DNA of 64,000 nucleotides from NCBI GenBank assembly GCA_016217545.1, contig JACRHT010000012.1, positions 1,163,360 through 1,227,359 on the forward strand, written 5' to 3'. Source of the stretch: Opitutia bacterium (GTDB lineage: Bacteria > Verrucomicrobiota > Verrucomicrobiia > Opitutales > Opitutaceae). Position 1 is the stretch's first letter, and each line of letters starts with the position of its first letter. This document shows, in pieces, positions 45,338 through 54,461 of the stretch. The position numbers were made by a program, and so were the translations under genes. Under the pieces are notes generated by a model, which made no database searches, was not told where the DNA came from, and saw nothing but the letters and a program-made list of their open reading frames with translations.

Positions 45338-45404
45338 AGGCAGGGCGGGATCGCCGGGCCCGGCGCGATTGGGTTTACGCCAGTTTTCTCCGCCCGCGCC
45401 GCGC

Positions 45405-46373
45405 TCACTTCACCCGCGCCGCGAAATACTCGAGCCGCACGCGCGGCGCCGCCACCGCGAGCACCGCCTCCGTCGCGCTGCGCTGGCTCGCCAGCGTCGG
45501 CACCTCCACGAGCACGCAACGCTTCACGCGCCGCGCCGCGCCGAGCGGGGAATTCGCGTGCGCGAAAGCCAGCGCGGATTCCAGCGGTGAGAAACTCGGA
45601 TTGTAGGCCGCGTTGCCCGCGTAACGTCCCGTGAAAACCGTGCCGTCCGCGAACTGCAGCGCCACGCCGGCGAATTGCCCCGCCGCATCGGTCGGGTAGG
45701 GCGCGTAACTGCGCCGCGCCGCGTCCAGCGCCGACGCCACCACCGCGTCTCGCGTTGCGCGTCCCGCCAGCGCGAGCGTCGGAGCCGAGAGCGTCGGGTC
45801 CATCAAGCCGCCCTTGATGCCGAGATCGGTCGGGCCGAATGAGCGCGGCAGCAATTTCGCGAGCGGTGTGGCGTCGAAACCGCGCCGCGTGTCCGCCGGC
45901 AGCAACACCGCCAGCTTCACCGCCGTGCTGAGTTCGTTGAGAAACTGGCGACAGTAGCCGCACGGCGCCGCCGTCACCGCGAGCAGCGACAGCCCGCGCT
46001 CACCGTGCAGCCACGCGTTGTTCGTCGCGCACTGCTCGGCGTGGACCGTGAAACTCAGTGCCACTCCCTCGAATTCGTAGTTCGCGCCGAGATACAACGT
46101 CGGACTCGCCCCGCGCTCCGCCGGCAAACCCGCCGCCACCGCGCCGACGCGGAAATGCGAGACCGGCACCACCGCGTAGTGTTGCGCCAGCGGGAGCAGC
46201 CGCATCATCGCCGCGCTCAGATCGCCGCCCACGCTCGCGCACAAGCGATCCACCAGCGCCGGCGCGACCACGCCGCGCGTCTCCCACAGCGCATCGAGTT
46301 CGGCGCGCAGCGCCGCGGGAAAACTCGCAATCGCCTTCTGCCACGAGGCGGGACGGGAAACGCGTTGGCTCAT
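45405..46373 (-). CDS. cdd: cytidine deaminase (two-domain type)
   Basis: 322 residues, the length of the dimeric E. coli-type enzyme. The catalytic domain has TVHAEQCATNNAW (Zn-His and catalytic Glu) and APCGYCRQFLNEL (two Zn-Cys). The C-terminal half (RRSYAPYPTDAAGQFAGVAL...NPSFSPLESALAFAHAN) is the inactive second domain. It deaminates cytidine and deoxycytidine. It is divergent from ada. A decayed copy of its C-terminal part lies at 54192-54434. Confidence 0.92.
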   Translation of the reverse strand: MSQRVSRPASWQKAIASFPAALRAELDALWETRGVVAPALVDRLCASVGGDLSAAMMRLLPLAQHYAVVPVSHFRVGAVAAGLPAERGASPTLYLGANYEFEGVALSFTVHAEQCATNNAWLHGERGLSLLAVTAAPCGYCRQFLNELSTAVKLAVLLPADTRRGFDATPLAKLLPRSFGPTDLGIKGGLMDPTLSAPTLALAGRATRDAVVASALDAARRSYAPYPTDAAGQFAGVALQFADGTVFTGRYAGNAAYNPSFSPLESALAFAHANSPLGAARRVKRCVLVEVPTLASQRSATEAVLAVAAPRVRLEYFAARVK

Positions 46374-46500
46374 GGCCACAGTCAACTCCCGCGCGCAGCG
46401 GCGGTCAACGCCCGTGGCGCCGACGGCGAGCGCCGCCCCCACGATTTCCTTGCCCGAATTTCGGCCGCGGACTTGCGCGGGCGGTCGCTACGCTTAAAGC

Positions 46501-47589
46501 ATGATCCAACTCGAACATCCCGTGCCGACCAACTCCGCCACGCACGCCTTGCCGAACTTCCGCACCATGTATCGCGCGGTCCGTCGGCGCGACCCGGCCT
46601 ACGAGGGCGTGTTCTTCACCGGCGTGAAAACCACGGGCATTTTCTGTCGCCCGACGTGCCGCGCAAAATTTCCCAAGGAGCAAAACGTCGAATTTTTTCC
46701 GTCCGTGAACGAAGCGCTTCACGGCGGCTACCGTCCCTGCCGCCTCTGCAAGCCCATGGACGCCACGCGCCCGGTGCCCGCGCTCGTCGAGCGCCTGCGC
46801 CGCGCCGTCGAGTCCGCGAAAGACGGCCGCGTGACCGACAAGGATCTCGTCGCGCTCAAAATCGAACCCTCAACCGCACGCCGGCAGTTCAAGGCCTACT
46901 ACGGCATGACCTTCCACGCCTACCAGCGCGCCCGCCGCATGGGCCTCGCGCTGCACGGCCTGAAATCCGGTCAACCCGTCGTCGAGGCGCAGCTCGCCAC
47001 GGGCTACGAATCCACCAGCGGCTTCCGTGACGCCTTCGCGCGGCTCTTCGGTCAGCCACCGCGCGACGCTGCGACGAAGCACTGCCTGCTTGGCCGTCGC
47101 ATCGAGACGCCGCTCGGCACGATGGTCGCGCTCGCGGACGACGCTGGCCTGCGCCTGCTCGAGTTTGTCGATCGCCGCGGCCTCGAGCGCGAGATCGAGC
47201 ACCTCCGCCGCCGGTTGAAATGCGTCATCGTCCCCGGCGACCATCCGACGCTCGATGCCACCGCCGCGCAGATCGCGCAGTATTTCGCCGGCGAGTCGCT
47301 GACGTTCGATCTGCCGCTTGCGCCGGTTGGCTCGGAGTTTCAGCAAAAAGTCTGGGCCGAGCTCCGCCGCATTCCGCCCGGCCGCACGCGCAGCTATCTG
47401 GAGATGGCGCAACGCGTGGGCGTGCCGAAAGCCGCCCGCGCCATCGGCCGCGCCAACGGCTCGAACAACATGGCGCTCGTCATCCCATGCCACCGCGTGA
47501 TCAACGCCGATGGCTCGCTCTGCGGCTACGCCGGCGGTCTGTGGCGCAAGCAGCGCCTGCTTGAGCACGAGCGCAGGCACGGCGGCTGA
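46501..47589 (+). CDS. ada: bifunctional Ada: DNA methylation-repair regulator and O6-alkylguanine-DNA alkyltransferase
   Basis: 362 residues. The N-terminal Ada domain binds Zn through C49, C53, C80 and C83 (FCRPTCRAKFP...GYRPCRLC). An AraC-type helix-turn-helix follows (about 105-195), then the alkyltransferase domain with the acceptor Cys about C330 in VIPCHRVINADG. Methylation of the N-terminal Cys activates transcription of ada itself. A decayed 3' copy lies at 54462-54760. Confidence 0.93.
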   Translation: MIQLEHPVPTNSATHALPNFRTMYRAVRRRDPAYEGVFFTGVKTTGIFCRPTCRAKFPKEQNVEFFPSVNEALHGGYRPCRLCKPMDATRPVPALVERLRRAVESAKDGRVTDKDLVALKIEPSTARRQFKAYYGMTFHAYQRARRMGLALHGLKSGQPVVEAQLATGYESTSGFRDAFARLFGQPPRDAATKHCLLGRRIETPLGTMVALADDAGLRLLEFVDRRGLEREIEHLRRRLKCVIVPGDHPTLDATAAQIAQYFAGESLTFDLPLAPVGSEFQQKVWAELRRIPPGRTRSYLEMAQRVGVPKAARAIGRANGSNNMALVIPCHRVINADGSLCGYAGGLWRKQRLLEHERRHGG

Positions 47590-47610
47590 ATCGCGCCGGG
47601 CCTGGTGGGC

Positions 47611-47636
47611 GTAACAGTCCTGTTACGGTCCGTTAC
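47611..47636. promoter_or_regulatory. GTAAC-N6-GTTAC palindrome upstream of DUF3570 copy 1
   Basis: GTAACAGTCCTGTTAC (47611-47626) is a perfect palindrome with 7-bp arms. A third half-site GTTAC follows at 47632-47636, exactly 10 bp downstream of the second. The site lies 88 bp before the DUF3570 start and 21 bp after the ada stop. A near-identical site lies before Ig/NHL copy 1. It is a likely operator; a weak terminator for ada is the alternative. Confidence 0.55.
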
Positions 47637-47714
47637 TTTTCGTGCGGGACATCTACGCAACAGTGCGCATGCCGCCGCGCGCTCCGGTTGCGCGCGGTGG
47701 GAAACCCCTCCGTG

Positions 47715-48890
47715 ATGACAACTTCTTGCGCCCCTTCCGCGCGCTCGCGCTCGCTCGGCCTGACTCTGGCCTTCGTGTCGTGGCTCGGCCTCTACGCGCC
47801 GCGCGCCCGCGCCGAAAACTCGCTCACCTACAAATACGAGGACTATAGCGAGGCGAACGATCGCATGGCCGTCACAACGCAGAGCGCGCTGCTTGAGCAG
47901 GATCTCGGGCGCGACATACGGCTTAAAGTCCAGGGCGTCACCGACGCTATCGTCGGCGCCACACCGAACGGCCAGCCTGCGCCCGCCGGCAGCGATCAGG
48001 TCGTGCTCACGCACATGAACGAGAGACGCCACGAGTGGTCGCTCGATCTCTCGCGCCAGATAGCCCGCTGGAACCTCGCCGGCAGCTACGCCAACAGCCG
48101 CGAGAGCGACTACCGCTCGCAGGGCTGGTCGCTGAACGTGCGCGGCGACTTCAACGAGAAGAACACCACGCTCCTCCTCGGGCTCGGCGGCACGAGTGAC
48201 GACGTGAAAGTCTTCTTTCAGACACCGTGGGCGCGCAAACGCTCGCTGGATTTCGCCGCCGGCGTGACGCAGCTCCTCGACGCGAATACCTCGGTCGCGT
48301 TCAACCTCTCGTTCAGTCGCGCGAGCGGCTACCTGGCCGATCAATACAAGCTCGTCCAGAAGTCGATCGAGGTCGGCCCGGGCATTTTTTTGCCATTCAC
48401 GTTCGGTGAAAACCGTCCTGACGAACGCACCAAGTGGATCGCGCTCGCCTCGGTCAACCGGGCGTTGCCGGCGGCCGACGCCGCCATCGAGGCGGGCTAT
48501 CGCTTCTACCACGACACGTTCGGCACCGACAGCCACACGATCGAGTTCTCGTGGCTGCAAAAACTCGGCGCGCACCTCGTGCTCATTCCGCACGTGCGCC
48601 TCTACACGCAGACCGCGGCGGATTTTTATTTCTACCGGCTCGACGCCACGAGCATCACGCCCACCAGCGGCGCGCCGCGGCCGGGCGGCCCGTTCTATTC
48701 GTCGGATTATCGTCTCTCCGACCTGCGCACGACGACGCTCGCGCTCAAGGCCGTCGTGACGCTGACCAGCCGCTGGCAATTCGACGCCGAGTTCGCGCGC
48801 TACGACATGCGCGGACGCGACAGCGTCACGCCCGCCAGCGCTTATCCGCGCGCGAACGTCGTGACGCTCGGCGCCAAGTTCTCCTGGTAA
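47715..48890 (+). CDS. DUF3570 outer-membrane protein, copy 1
   Basis: 391 residues. A signal peptide (about 1-33, ending APRARA) precedes SLTYKYEDYSEANDRMAV, the DUF3570 start. About 14-16 amphipathic strands follow, with a final aromatic (TLGAKFSW), so the protein is probably an outer-membrane barrel. At D77-T83 it carries D-A-I-V-G-A-T, close to the ApbE flavinylation motif, in the region facing the periplasm or a loop. It is first of the order DUF3570-apbE-tlpA-DUF4266-Ig/NHL. The start at 47715 is chosen for the signal peptide. Confidence 0.85.
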   Translation: MTTSCAPSARSRSLGLTLAFVSWLGLYAPRARAENSLTYKYEDYSEANDRMAVTTQSALLEQDLGRDIRLKVQGVTDAIVGATPNGQPAPAGSDQVVLTHMNERRHEWSLDLSRQIARWNLAGSYANSRESDYRSQGWSLNVRGDFNEKNTTLLLGLGGTSDDVKVFFQTPWARKRSLDFAAGVTQLLDANTSVAFNLSFSRASGYLADQYKLVQKSIEVGPGIFLPFTFGENRPDERTKWIALASVNRALPAADAAIEAGYRFYHDTFGTDSHTIEFSWLQKLGAHLVLIPHVRLYTQTAADFYFYRLDATSITPTSGAPRPGGPFYSSDYRLSDLRTTTLALKAVVTLTSRWQFDAEFARYDMRGRDSVTPASAYPRANVVTLGAKFSW

Positions 48891-48912
48891 CCGTCGCCCT
48901 GCGTTGCGCCCG

Positions 48913-49896
48913 ATGAACGCCACCGCCATCCCGCCGACCGCGCGCGCTGCCGCCGCTGCGGACGGAGCCGCGTTGCGTTTGCTCGCATTCTCGGCGCTCG
49001 GCACGACCTGCGAGGTGCAATACGCCGCTCCCGCCGGCGCCGCGCAGGCGGCCGCCTTCGAGCGCGCGGTGGTCGGGTGGGTGACCGCATTCGAGGCGAA
49101 GTATTCGCGCTTCCGTCCGCTGAGTCTCGTCAGCCGCATCAACGCCGCGGCCGGCCGCGCCTGGGTCGATATCGACGCCGACATGGAGCAGATGCTCGCG
49201 CTCGGCGACGCGCTCCACGCCACCACCGGCGGCGTGCTCGATCCGACGTCGCTCCCGCTGCTGCGACTTTGGAATTGGAAAGCCGAGCACCCGACGATCC
49301 CGAGCGACACGCAAATTGCGGCCGCGCTCCGGCTCGTCGGTTGGAACAAGGTGCAGCGCGCGCCGGGCAAAATCTATCTGCCTGAGCCCGGCATGGCGCT
49401 CGATTTCGGCGGCTTCGGCAAGGAATACGCGGTCGATATCGTCGCGCATCTCGCGCGCCAGCACGGCATCGGCGCGGCGCTGGTGGATTTCGGACGCGAC
49501 GTCTGTGCGCTCGGCACGCCGCCCGGCCGCATCGCGTGGCACCTCGGCCTCGAGGATCCACGGCGGCCCGGCGCGACTTGGGGCAGCATCGCCGTGCGCG
49601 ACGGACGCGGCGTCGCATCGTCGGGCGACTACGTGCGCTGTTTCCATCTCAACGGCCGGCGCTACGGCCACATCGTCGATCCGCGCACCGGCTGGCCGGT
49701 CGCCAACGGTTGCCTCCAAGTCAGCGTCGTTGCCGGCACCTGCCTCCAGGCCGGCGTGCTCTCGACCGCCGCCTTCGTGCTCGGGCCCGAGCGCGGCCTC
49801 GAGCTGATCGCGCGGTGCCCTCGCGCCGAGGGCGTGCTCGTCACCGAGACGGCGCGCCACCACACCCGCGGTTTCCATGCCTATGTCGCCTCGTGA
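48913..49896 (+). CDS. apbE: ApbE-family FAD:protein FMN transferase, copy 1
   Basis: 327 residues. ApbE attaches FMN from FAD to a Thr of a target protein, using Mg2+. Motifs are KYSRFRPLSLVSRINAAAG, MALDFGGFGKEYAVDIVAHL, ALVDFGRDVCALG, GVASSGDYVRCF and HIVDPRTGWPV (metal and FAD site). No signal peptide or lipobox is visible at the Ala-rich N-terminus, which is unusual for an enzyme acting on exported targets. It follows DUF3570 after 22 bp and overlaps tlpA. Confidence 0.9.
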   Translation: MNATAIPPTARAAAAADGAALRLLAFSALGTTCEVQYAAPAGAAQAAAFERAVVGWVTAFEAKYSRFRPLSLVSRINAAAGRAWVDIDADMEQMLALGDALHATTGGVLDPTSLPLLRLWNWKAEHPTIPSDTQIAAALRLVGWNKVQRAPGKIYLPEPGMALDFGGFGKEYAVDIVAHLARQHGIGAALVDFGRDVCALGTPPGRIAWHLGLEDPRRPGATWGSIAVRDGRGVASSGDYVRCFHLNGRRYGHIVDPRTGWPVANGCLQVSVVAGTCLQAGVLSTAAFVLGPERGLELIARCPRAEGVLVTETARHHTRGFHAYVAS

Positions 49897-50401
49897 TTGT
49901 TTTCGCGTTCCCGTTCGCGCGCTCGTGTTCGTGTTGGCGTTGTCGGCACTCTCCGCGTTGCCAGCGCGCATCACCGTCGGAGCGGCGTTTCCGGCGCTCA
50001 GCGACCCCGAGCTTTCTCTCGAGGGAAAACTCCCGCCGTTGGCCGGACAGGTGACGCTGGTCGACTTCTGGGCGTCGTGGTGCGAGCCGTGCCGCGCGTC
50101 CTTCCCCGCCTACGCGCGTCTGCACGCCGATTACGCCACGCGCGGACTTGTGATCGTCGGCGTGAGCGTCGACCGGCAGCGCGCGGCCTACGACGCGTTC
50201 CTGAAGCGTCTCCAACCGCCCTTCGCCACCGTGCGAGACGCCCGGCATCGACTCGCTTCCGCCGTCGAGGTGCCGGCGATGCCGACCTGCTTTCTGATCG
50301 GCCGCGACGGTCGCGTGCGGTTCGTCGGCGCGGGCTTCCACGGCGCCGATACCACCGACGAACTCCGGCGGGCGGTCGAAGCCGCGCTGGCCGAAAAATG
50401 A
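49877..50401 (+). CDS. TlpA-like periplasmic thioredoxin, copy 1
   Basis: 174 residues. A signal peptide or anchor (about 10-30) precedes a thioredoxin-fold domain with DFWASWCEPC and the cis-Pro loop PAMPTCFLIGRDG. It is a periplasmic thiol oxidoreductase, probably a reductase. It overlaps the end of apbE by 20 bp, and its stop overlaps the DUF4266 start (ATGA), so the three proteins should be made together. The WCEPC active site differs from WCAPC in copy 2. Confidence 0.88.
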   Translation: MPMSPRDCFRVPVRALVFVLALSALSALPARITVGAAFPALSDPELSLEGKLPPLAGQVTLVDFWASWCEPCRASFPAYARLHADYATRGLVIVGVSVDRQRAAYDAFLKRLQPPFATVRDARHRLASAVEVPAMPTCFLIGRDGRVRFVGAGFHGADTTDELRRAVEAALAEK

Positions 50402-50658
50402 ACTTTCCCATGAGAACGAAACGATTCCCCCGCGGCGCGCTCGTGCTGCCCCTTGCCGCCGCGGCACTCGCCGTCTCCGGTTGCTCGTCCGCCGAGTTGG
50501 CGCGCGTGAAACCCTACGAGCGCGAGGCGCTCGCGCACTACACGATGCGCTCCGACCGCGATCCGCTCGCCACGGCGATGAACGAGCACGTCTACTTCTC
50601 GCGCGAGGCCGCCACGGGCGGACGCGGCGTAAAGGGCAGCGGTTGCGGCTGCAACTGA
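50398..50658 (+). CDS. DUF4266 lipoprotein, copy 1
   Basis: 86 residues. A signal peptide with lipobox AVSGC precedes a short conserved domain (KPYEREALAHYTMRSDRDPL...NEHVYFSREAATGGRG) and the C-terminal end GSGCGCN. The two terminal Cys in CxC and the absence of any other catalytic residues suggest a small redox-active or metal-binding tail. The start overlaps the tlpA stop; an alternative ATG lies 12 bp downstream. TlpA is a likely redox partner (inference). Confidence 0.85.
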   Translation: MNFPMRTKRFPRGALVLPLAAAALAVSGCSSAELARVKPYEREALAHYTMRSDRDPLATAMNEHVYFSREAATGGRGVKGSGCGCN

Positions 50659-50959
50659 CGCGCCTCCGCGCTTCCGGCGCGCGGGGGCGCAGCAAGCGTC
50701 ATCGACAGGCCGCCACGCGCCGCGGAGAAGCATTTCCCGCTCTACCCGAGTGCGCACGACGAACTAGCCGGCGTCATGGCCGGCGCGGCCGAGCGCGGCA
50801 GTCCCGCGTTGGCGTTTCGCGCGGAATTCTACCGCTGCCTCGATGCGCGGTGTAGGAATTCCGTCGCGCGCACGCGGCCTGCCGATCACGCGCTCGCCGA
50901 CCACCGGCAGACGACGCTCGCGCTCGACGCGAGCATCGCGCGGAGGCACCCGCAGCTCG

Positions 50960-51235
50960 GGGGTGGAGGTTTACCGGACGCGCTTCGCGACTCCCGGCGT
51001 CGGCGATGCCGAGGCGTCGGTCGGCTTGCTCGCGAAAAGATAGAAGATCACGCCCCAGCTCTTCGGCGCGGTGCGCTGGAACCGACAGACGTTCGACGAC
51101 GTGCCGGACGATGTCACACGCCATTCGGTGGCCTGGGGCTCCGACCAGTGGTGCTTCGATCTGGCTGCCGGCTACCGCTCCACCCCGCACACGAAGCTGA
51201 AGCTCGAGCGCGATCTCGAACACGGTCGCCAGGGA
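50960..51235 (+). pseudogene. remnant of a second outer-membrane barrel protein
   Basis: The frame reads GVEVYRTRFATPGVGDAEASVGLLAKR, stop (TAG at 51041), then ITPQLFGAVRWNRQTFDDVPDDV and DLAAGYRSTPHTKLKLERDLEHG. This has the strand-turn-strand look of a porin C-terminus (AGYR.TPHTKLKL). No full-length frame joins it. The rest of the 807-bp gap between DUF4266-1 and Ig/NHL-1 (50659-51465) shows only short Arg-rich frames. Unit 2 has just 66 bp at this position. Confidence 0.4.
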
Positions 51236-51354
51236 TGGGCAGCAGCGCCCCGACGCCCGCCGCGCAATCGATGCGGCGGTTTTGAGTCGACCTGTAGCGT
51301 CCCACCTCGGGCTCTCACCGCGCGAACCGCCATCGAGTCGCAGCGCGCGACTGC

Positions 51355-51376
51355 GCCGTAACAAGCCTGTTACGGC
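51355..51376. promoter_or_regulatory. GTAAC-N6-GTTAC palindrome upstream of Ig/NHL copy 1
   Basis: A 22-bp perfect inverted repeat with 9-bp arms GCCGTAACA/TGTTACGGC and a 4-bp centre. Its 16-bp core (51358-51373) shares 14 positions with the site at 47611. It ends 90 bp before the Ig/NHL start, the same distance as at DUF3570 copy 1. No T-run follows, so an operator is more likely than a terminator. Confidence 0.6.
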
Positions 51377-51465
51377 TAGCCGCTTTCCCGGGCGCTGGAT
51401 TTGACGACGGTGTCTGCGGCTCGGCCAAGCGCCGCGTCGCGTTTTCACCGTCAACCGTCGTTCGC

Positions 51466-54204
51466 ATGAAAATCCCCGCCTTCCTCCTGCGCCGCATCCA
51501 CTGGCTCAATTTTCCGAGTGCGTTCCTGATGCTGCTGCTCCAGCGGACGCCAGTCGCCACGCTCGTCGCCGCCGCGGACGAGATCGTCGCGGCCGCGCCG
51601 CTCGGCACGGTCCTCAAATCCGCGCTCGCCGTCACCGCGGCGCTCGGTGCGGTCAACAGCGTCGTCGGGGCCACGCCGCTCGTGCCGTCGAGCGGCACCG
51701 CCAGCGGCGTCACGGTCACGACCGGCACGACTGTTTCGGTTTTCTACACGGTCAATGGCACGCAGACCCCGCCACAATCGTGGAGCGTCTCCGGCCAGTT
51801 TCCTCCCGGCCTCAGTTTCTCGGGACTGACGAGTGCGGGAGCGGTGAACACCAGCTCGCTGCACTTGTCGGGCACTCCGACGGCCGCCGGCATCTACAAC
51901 GTCACGATCACGGCCTTTGAATTCACCAACCAAGCCGGCATCTCCTCTCCTCCCTACGACTACACCGTCACCGTGACCGGCGGCAGCACATCGACCGCGC
52001 CGAGCATCACCACGCAACCATCCGGCCAGCCGAACATGCCGGCAGGCAGTTCGATCATCCTCTCGGTCCGCGCCACCGGTGTCCCGGCTCCGACCTATCA
52101 ATGGAGGAAGGACGGCAACAACATCGCGGGCGCGACCAATCAGGATCTCGCCGTCAACAATGTCACGGCGAACGATGCCGGCAGCTACACCGTCGTGGTG
52201 ACGAACTCCGCTGGTTCCGTCACCAGCGATCCGGCCATACTGACCGTGGCCGTCGCCGCCAGCGCGCCCGCGATCACCACCCAACCCACAGACCGGTCGG
52301 TAGCCGTCGGCGGTTCGGTTACCTTCACCTCCGCCGCGAGCGGCAACCCCGCGCCGACGTTCCAGTGGCGCAAGGATGGCAACAATATCGCTGGCGCGAC
52401 GAACGCGACGTTCACGATCGCAAGCGCGACCGCGGGCGACGCGGGCAGCTACACGGTGGTGGCGACGAACTCCGCCGGCTCCGCCACGAGTAACAGCGCA
52501 ACGCTGACCGTTACCACGACCGACGTCGCGCCCGAGATCACTTCCAGCCCGAGCGGGCAGATCGCCGCGCTCGGCAGCGCAGTGACGTTTACCGTCGCCG
52601 CCACCGGCCGTCCGGCACCGACGTTCCAGTGGCGCAAGGACGGCAACAATATCGCCGGCGCGACGAACGCGACGTTCACGATCACGAGCGTCACGTTGAA
52701 CGATGTCGGCCACTACTCGGCCACGGCGACGAACTCGCTCGGCACCGTCATCAGCGGCTCGGCCACGCTCACGGTCAGCACGACGGCGTCGCGCCACCTC
52801 AACGACGTCACGGTCACCACCGGCCACGGCACGACGTTGAGCGCGGGCAGCGTGACAGGCACCGTGAAGTGGCAGGTTTCCACCAATGGCGGCACGACGT
52901 GGGCGGACCTGACCGACGGCGGCAACTACAGCGGCGCCACGACCGCAACCCTCGCGATCGCGAACGTCGGCTCGACGCTGAACGGCGCGCGGTATCGCTT
53001 CGTCGTGTCGAACAACGGCGTCATCTCGACCAGCAACGGCGCCACGCTCACGGTCGCGACGGTCTTCTTCCCGTTTCCGACCGGCATCGGCATCGACGGC
53101 GCGGGCAATCTCTACGTGGCCGACGCGAACGCCGACACGGTGCAGAAAATCAACTCGTCCAACCAGGTCAGCCTGCTCGCCGGCACCAACGGCGCCGCCG
53201 GCGCGACGGATGGCGCGGGCGCCGCGGCGCGCTTCAATCAACCCAACGGCGTGGTCGTTCTTGCCAATGGCAGTCTCGTCGTCGCCGACACCGCCAACGC
53301 CACGCTCCGCGCGATTGACGCGGCCGGCACCGTGACGACGCTCGCCGGTTCCAGCGCCACGCGCGGCGGTGCGGACGGTATGGGCACGACGGCCACGTTC
53401 TCCGCGCCGGTCGGACTCGCGCGCGACAGTGGCGGCGCGCTGTTCGTCGCCGACTCGATGAATCACGCGATCCGCAAGGTCACCTCCGCGGGTGCGGTCA
53501 CGACCGTCGCCGGCAGCGCGGGCGCCCAAGGTTCGACCGACGGGGCGGCGACGGCCGCGCGCTTCAATCTGCCCAACGGCATTGCCGTCGATGCGAACGG
53601 CGTCGTCTACGTTGCCGACACGACGAACAACACTATCCGCCGCATCGGCGCCGACGGCACGGTCGGCACGCTCGCCGGACTCGTCGGCGTCAGCGGCTTC
53701 GACAACGGCACCGGCATCGCCGCGCTCTTCAATCGCCCGATGGCGCTCGTCGCCGACGGCGCGGGCAATCTGTTCGTCGCCGACACGGGCAACTCCACGA
53801 TCCGCAAGGTCACCGCCGCGGGCGTGGTGACGACCTTCGCCGGAGTGGCCGGTATCGCGGGCATCGCCGACGGCAGCGGCGCCGATGCGCTCTTCAACCA
53901 GCCGCAGGCGCTCGCGATCGACGCGGCCGGCAATCTCTACGTCGCCGACACCGGCAACGCGGCGATCCGCAAGATCACGCCCGCCGGCGTCGTCACCACG
54001 CTCGCTCTCTCCGCCGCGCCGGCGCCGGCGCCGACACCCACACCCACGCCCACGCCGACACCCACGCCTACACCTACGCCGAATCCATCCATGGGCGGCG
54101 GTGGTGGTGGCGGCGGCGGCGCACCGAGCCTCTGGCTGCCGCTCAGCGCGACGTTGCTCCTCGCATTGCGCCGGCGAAAGCGGGCGGGGCGCGCGCTGCG
54201 CTGA
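51466..54204 (+). CDS. Ig-domain and NHL-propeller surface protein with Gly-rich C-terminal sorting tail, copy 1
   Basis: 912 residues. A hydrophobic N-terminal leader ends AVNSVVGAT (T70). A putative-Ig domain follows (about 75-170), then three I-set-like Ig domains of about 88 residues (each with YQWRKDG or FQWRKDG and NSAGS), a fourth variant (about 443-530), and a six-repeat NHL/beta-propeller (about 535-845, with VADT and RKIT repeats). The tail is (PT)n, GGGGGGG, APSLWLPLSATLLLALRRRKR, as in GlyGly-CTERM-like sorting signals. It should be exported, processed and displayed. Its last codons and stop derive from the adjoining cdd fragment. Confidence 0.85.
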   Translation: MKIPAFLLRRIHWLNFPSAFLMLLLQRTPVATLVAAADEIVAAAPLGTVLKSALAVTAALGAVNSVVGATPLVPSSGTASGVTVTTGTTVSVFYTVNGTQTPPQSWSVSGQFPPGLSFSGLTSAGAVNTSSLHLSGTPTAAGIYNVTITAFEFTNQAGISSPPYDYTVTVTGGSTSTAPSITTQPSGQPNMPAGSSIILSVRATGVPAPTYQWRKDGNNIAGATNQDLAVNNVTANDAGSYTVVVTNSAGSVTSDPAILTVAVAASAPAITTQPTDRSVAVGGSVTFTSAASGNPAPTFQWRKDGNNIAGATNATFTIASATAGDAGSYTVVATNSAGSATSNSATLTVTTTDVAPEITSSPSGQIAALGSAVTFTVAATGRPAPTFQWRKDGNNIAGATNATFTITSVTLNDVGHYSATATNSLGTVISGSATLTVSTTASRHLNDVTVTTGHGTTLSAGSVTGTVKWQVSTNGGTTWADLTDGGNYSGATTATLAIANVGSTLNGARYRFVVSNNGVISTSNGATLTVATVFFPFPTGIGIDGAGNLYVADANADTVQKINSSNQVSLLAGTNGAAGATDGAGAAARFNQPNGVVVLANGSLVVADTANATLRAIDAAGTVTTLAGSSATRGGADGMGTTATFSAPVGLARDSGGALFVADSMNHAIRKVTSAGAVTTVAGSAGAQGSTDGAATAARFNLPNGIAVDANGVVYVADTTNNTIRRIGADGTVGTLAGLVGVSGFDNGTGIAALFNRPMALVADGAGNLFVADTGNSTIRKVTAAGVVTTFAGVAGIAGIADGSGADALFNQPQALAIDAAGNLYVADTGNAAIRKITPAGVVTTLALSAAPAPAPTPTPTPTPTPTPTPTPNPSMGGGGGGGGGAPSLWLPLSATLLLALRRRKRAGRALR
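51994..52780 (+). repeat. three tandem Ig-domain repeats at DNA level
   Basis: Repeats of about 270 bp share blocks such as CAGTGGCGCAAGGA and AACAATATCGC. Copies 2 and 3 are nearly identical over their central 60 bp, indicating recent gene conversion or duplication inside the gene. Confidence 0.7.
54034..54088 (+). repeat. short-period Thr-Pro repeat
   Basis: An imperfect hexamer repeat (ACACCC/ACGCCC variants) encodes a Pro-Thr linker before the C-terminal sorting tail. Such tracts can change length by slippage. Confidence 0.65.
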
Positions 54205-54434
54205 CTCGCCAGCGTCGTCACTTCTACGCGCACGGCACGCTCCACGTGTTCGGTAACACCGAGTGGGAAATTCACGCGCCCAAACACCAGCGCCGACTCC
54301 AGCGGCGAGAAGTCCGGGTAGTGAGTCGCATTGCCTGCATAGCCTCCTGCTAAAGTCGTGCCGCCCGCGAACGGCAGCACCACGCCTGAAAACTGCCCCG
54401 CCTCATCGGTTGGGTAGGACGTGTAGCTGCGCCA
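54192..54434 (-). pseudogene. cdd fragment (second domain of cytidine deaminase)
   Basis: The minus strand encodes about 80 residues similar to the C-terminal part of the intact cdd at 45405: RSYTSYPTDEAGQFSGVVLPFAGG...PDFSPLESALVFGRVN...TLASQRSA. The catalytic domain is missing on the 5' side, and the 3' end is cut exactly where the Ig/NHL gene ends. It has the same orientation relative to the ada fragment as the intact pair. Confidence 0.8.
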
Positions 54435-54461
54435 TGCGGTTGAGCCAGCGAAGGACGGTCT

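Noticed and set aside
45341..45372. GC-rich palindrome CGCCGGGCCCGGCG between convergent genes, partly like the cusA repeat arm
   Set aside because: Only about 20 bp of resemblance and no second arm; may simply be a weak two-way terminator.
47611..47640. Reading the 47611 palindrome as the ada terminator
   Set aside because: The T-run is 10 bp away from the stem and the matching site at 51355 has no T-run; kept as the lesser alternative.
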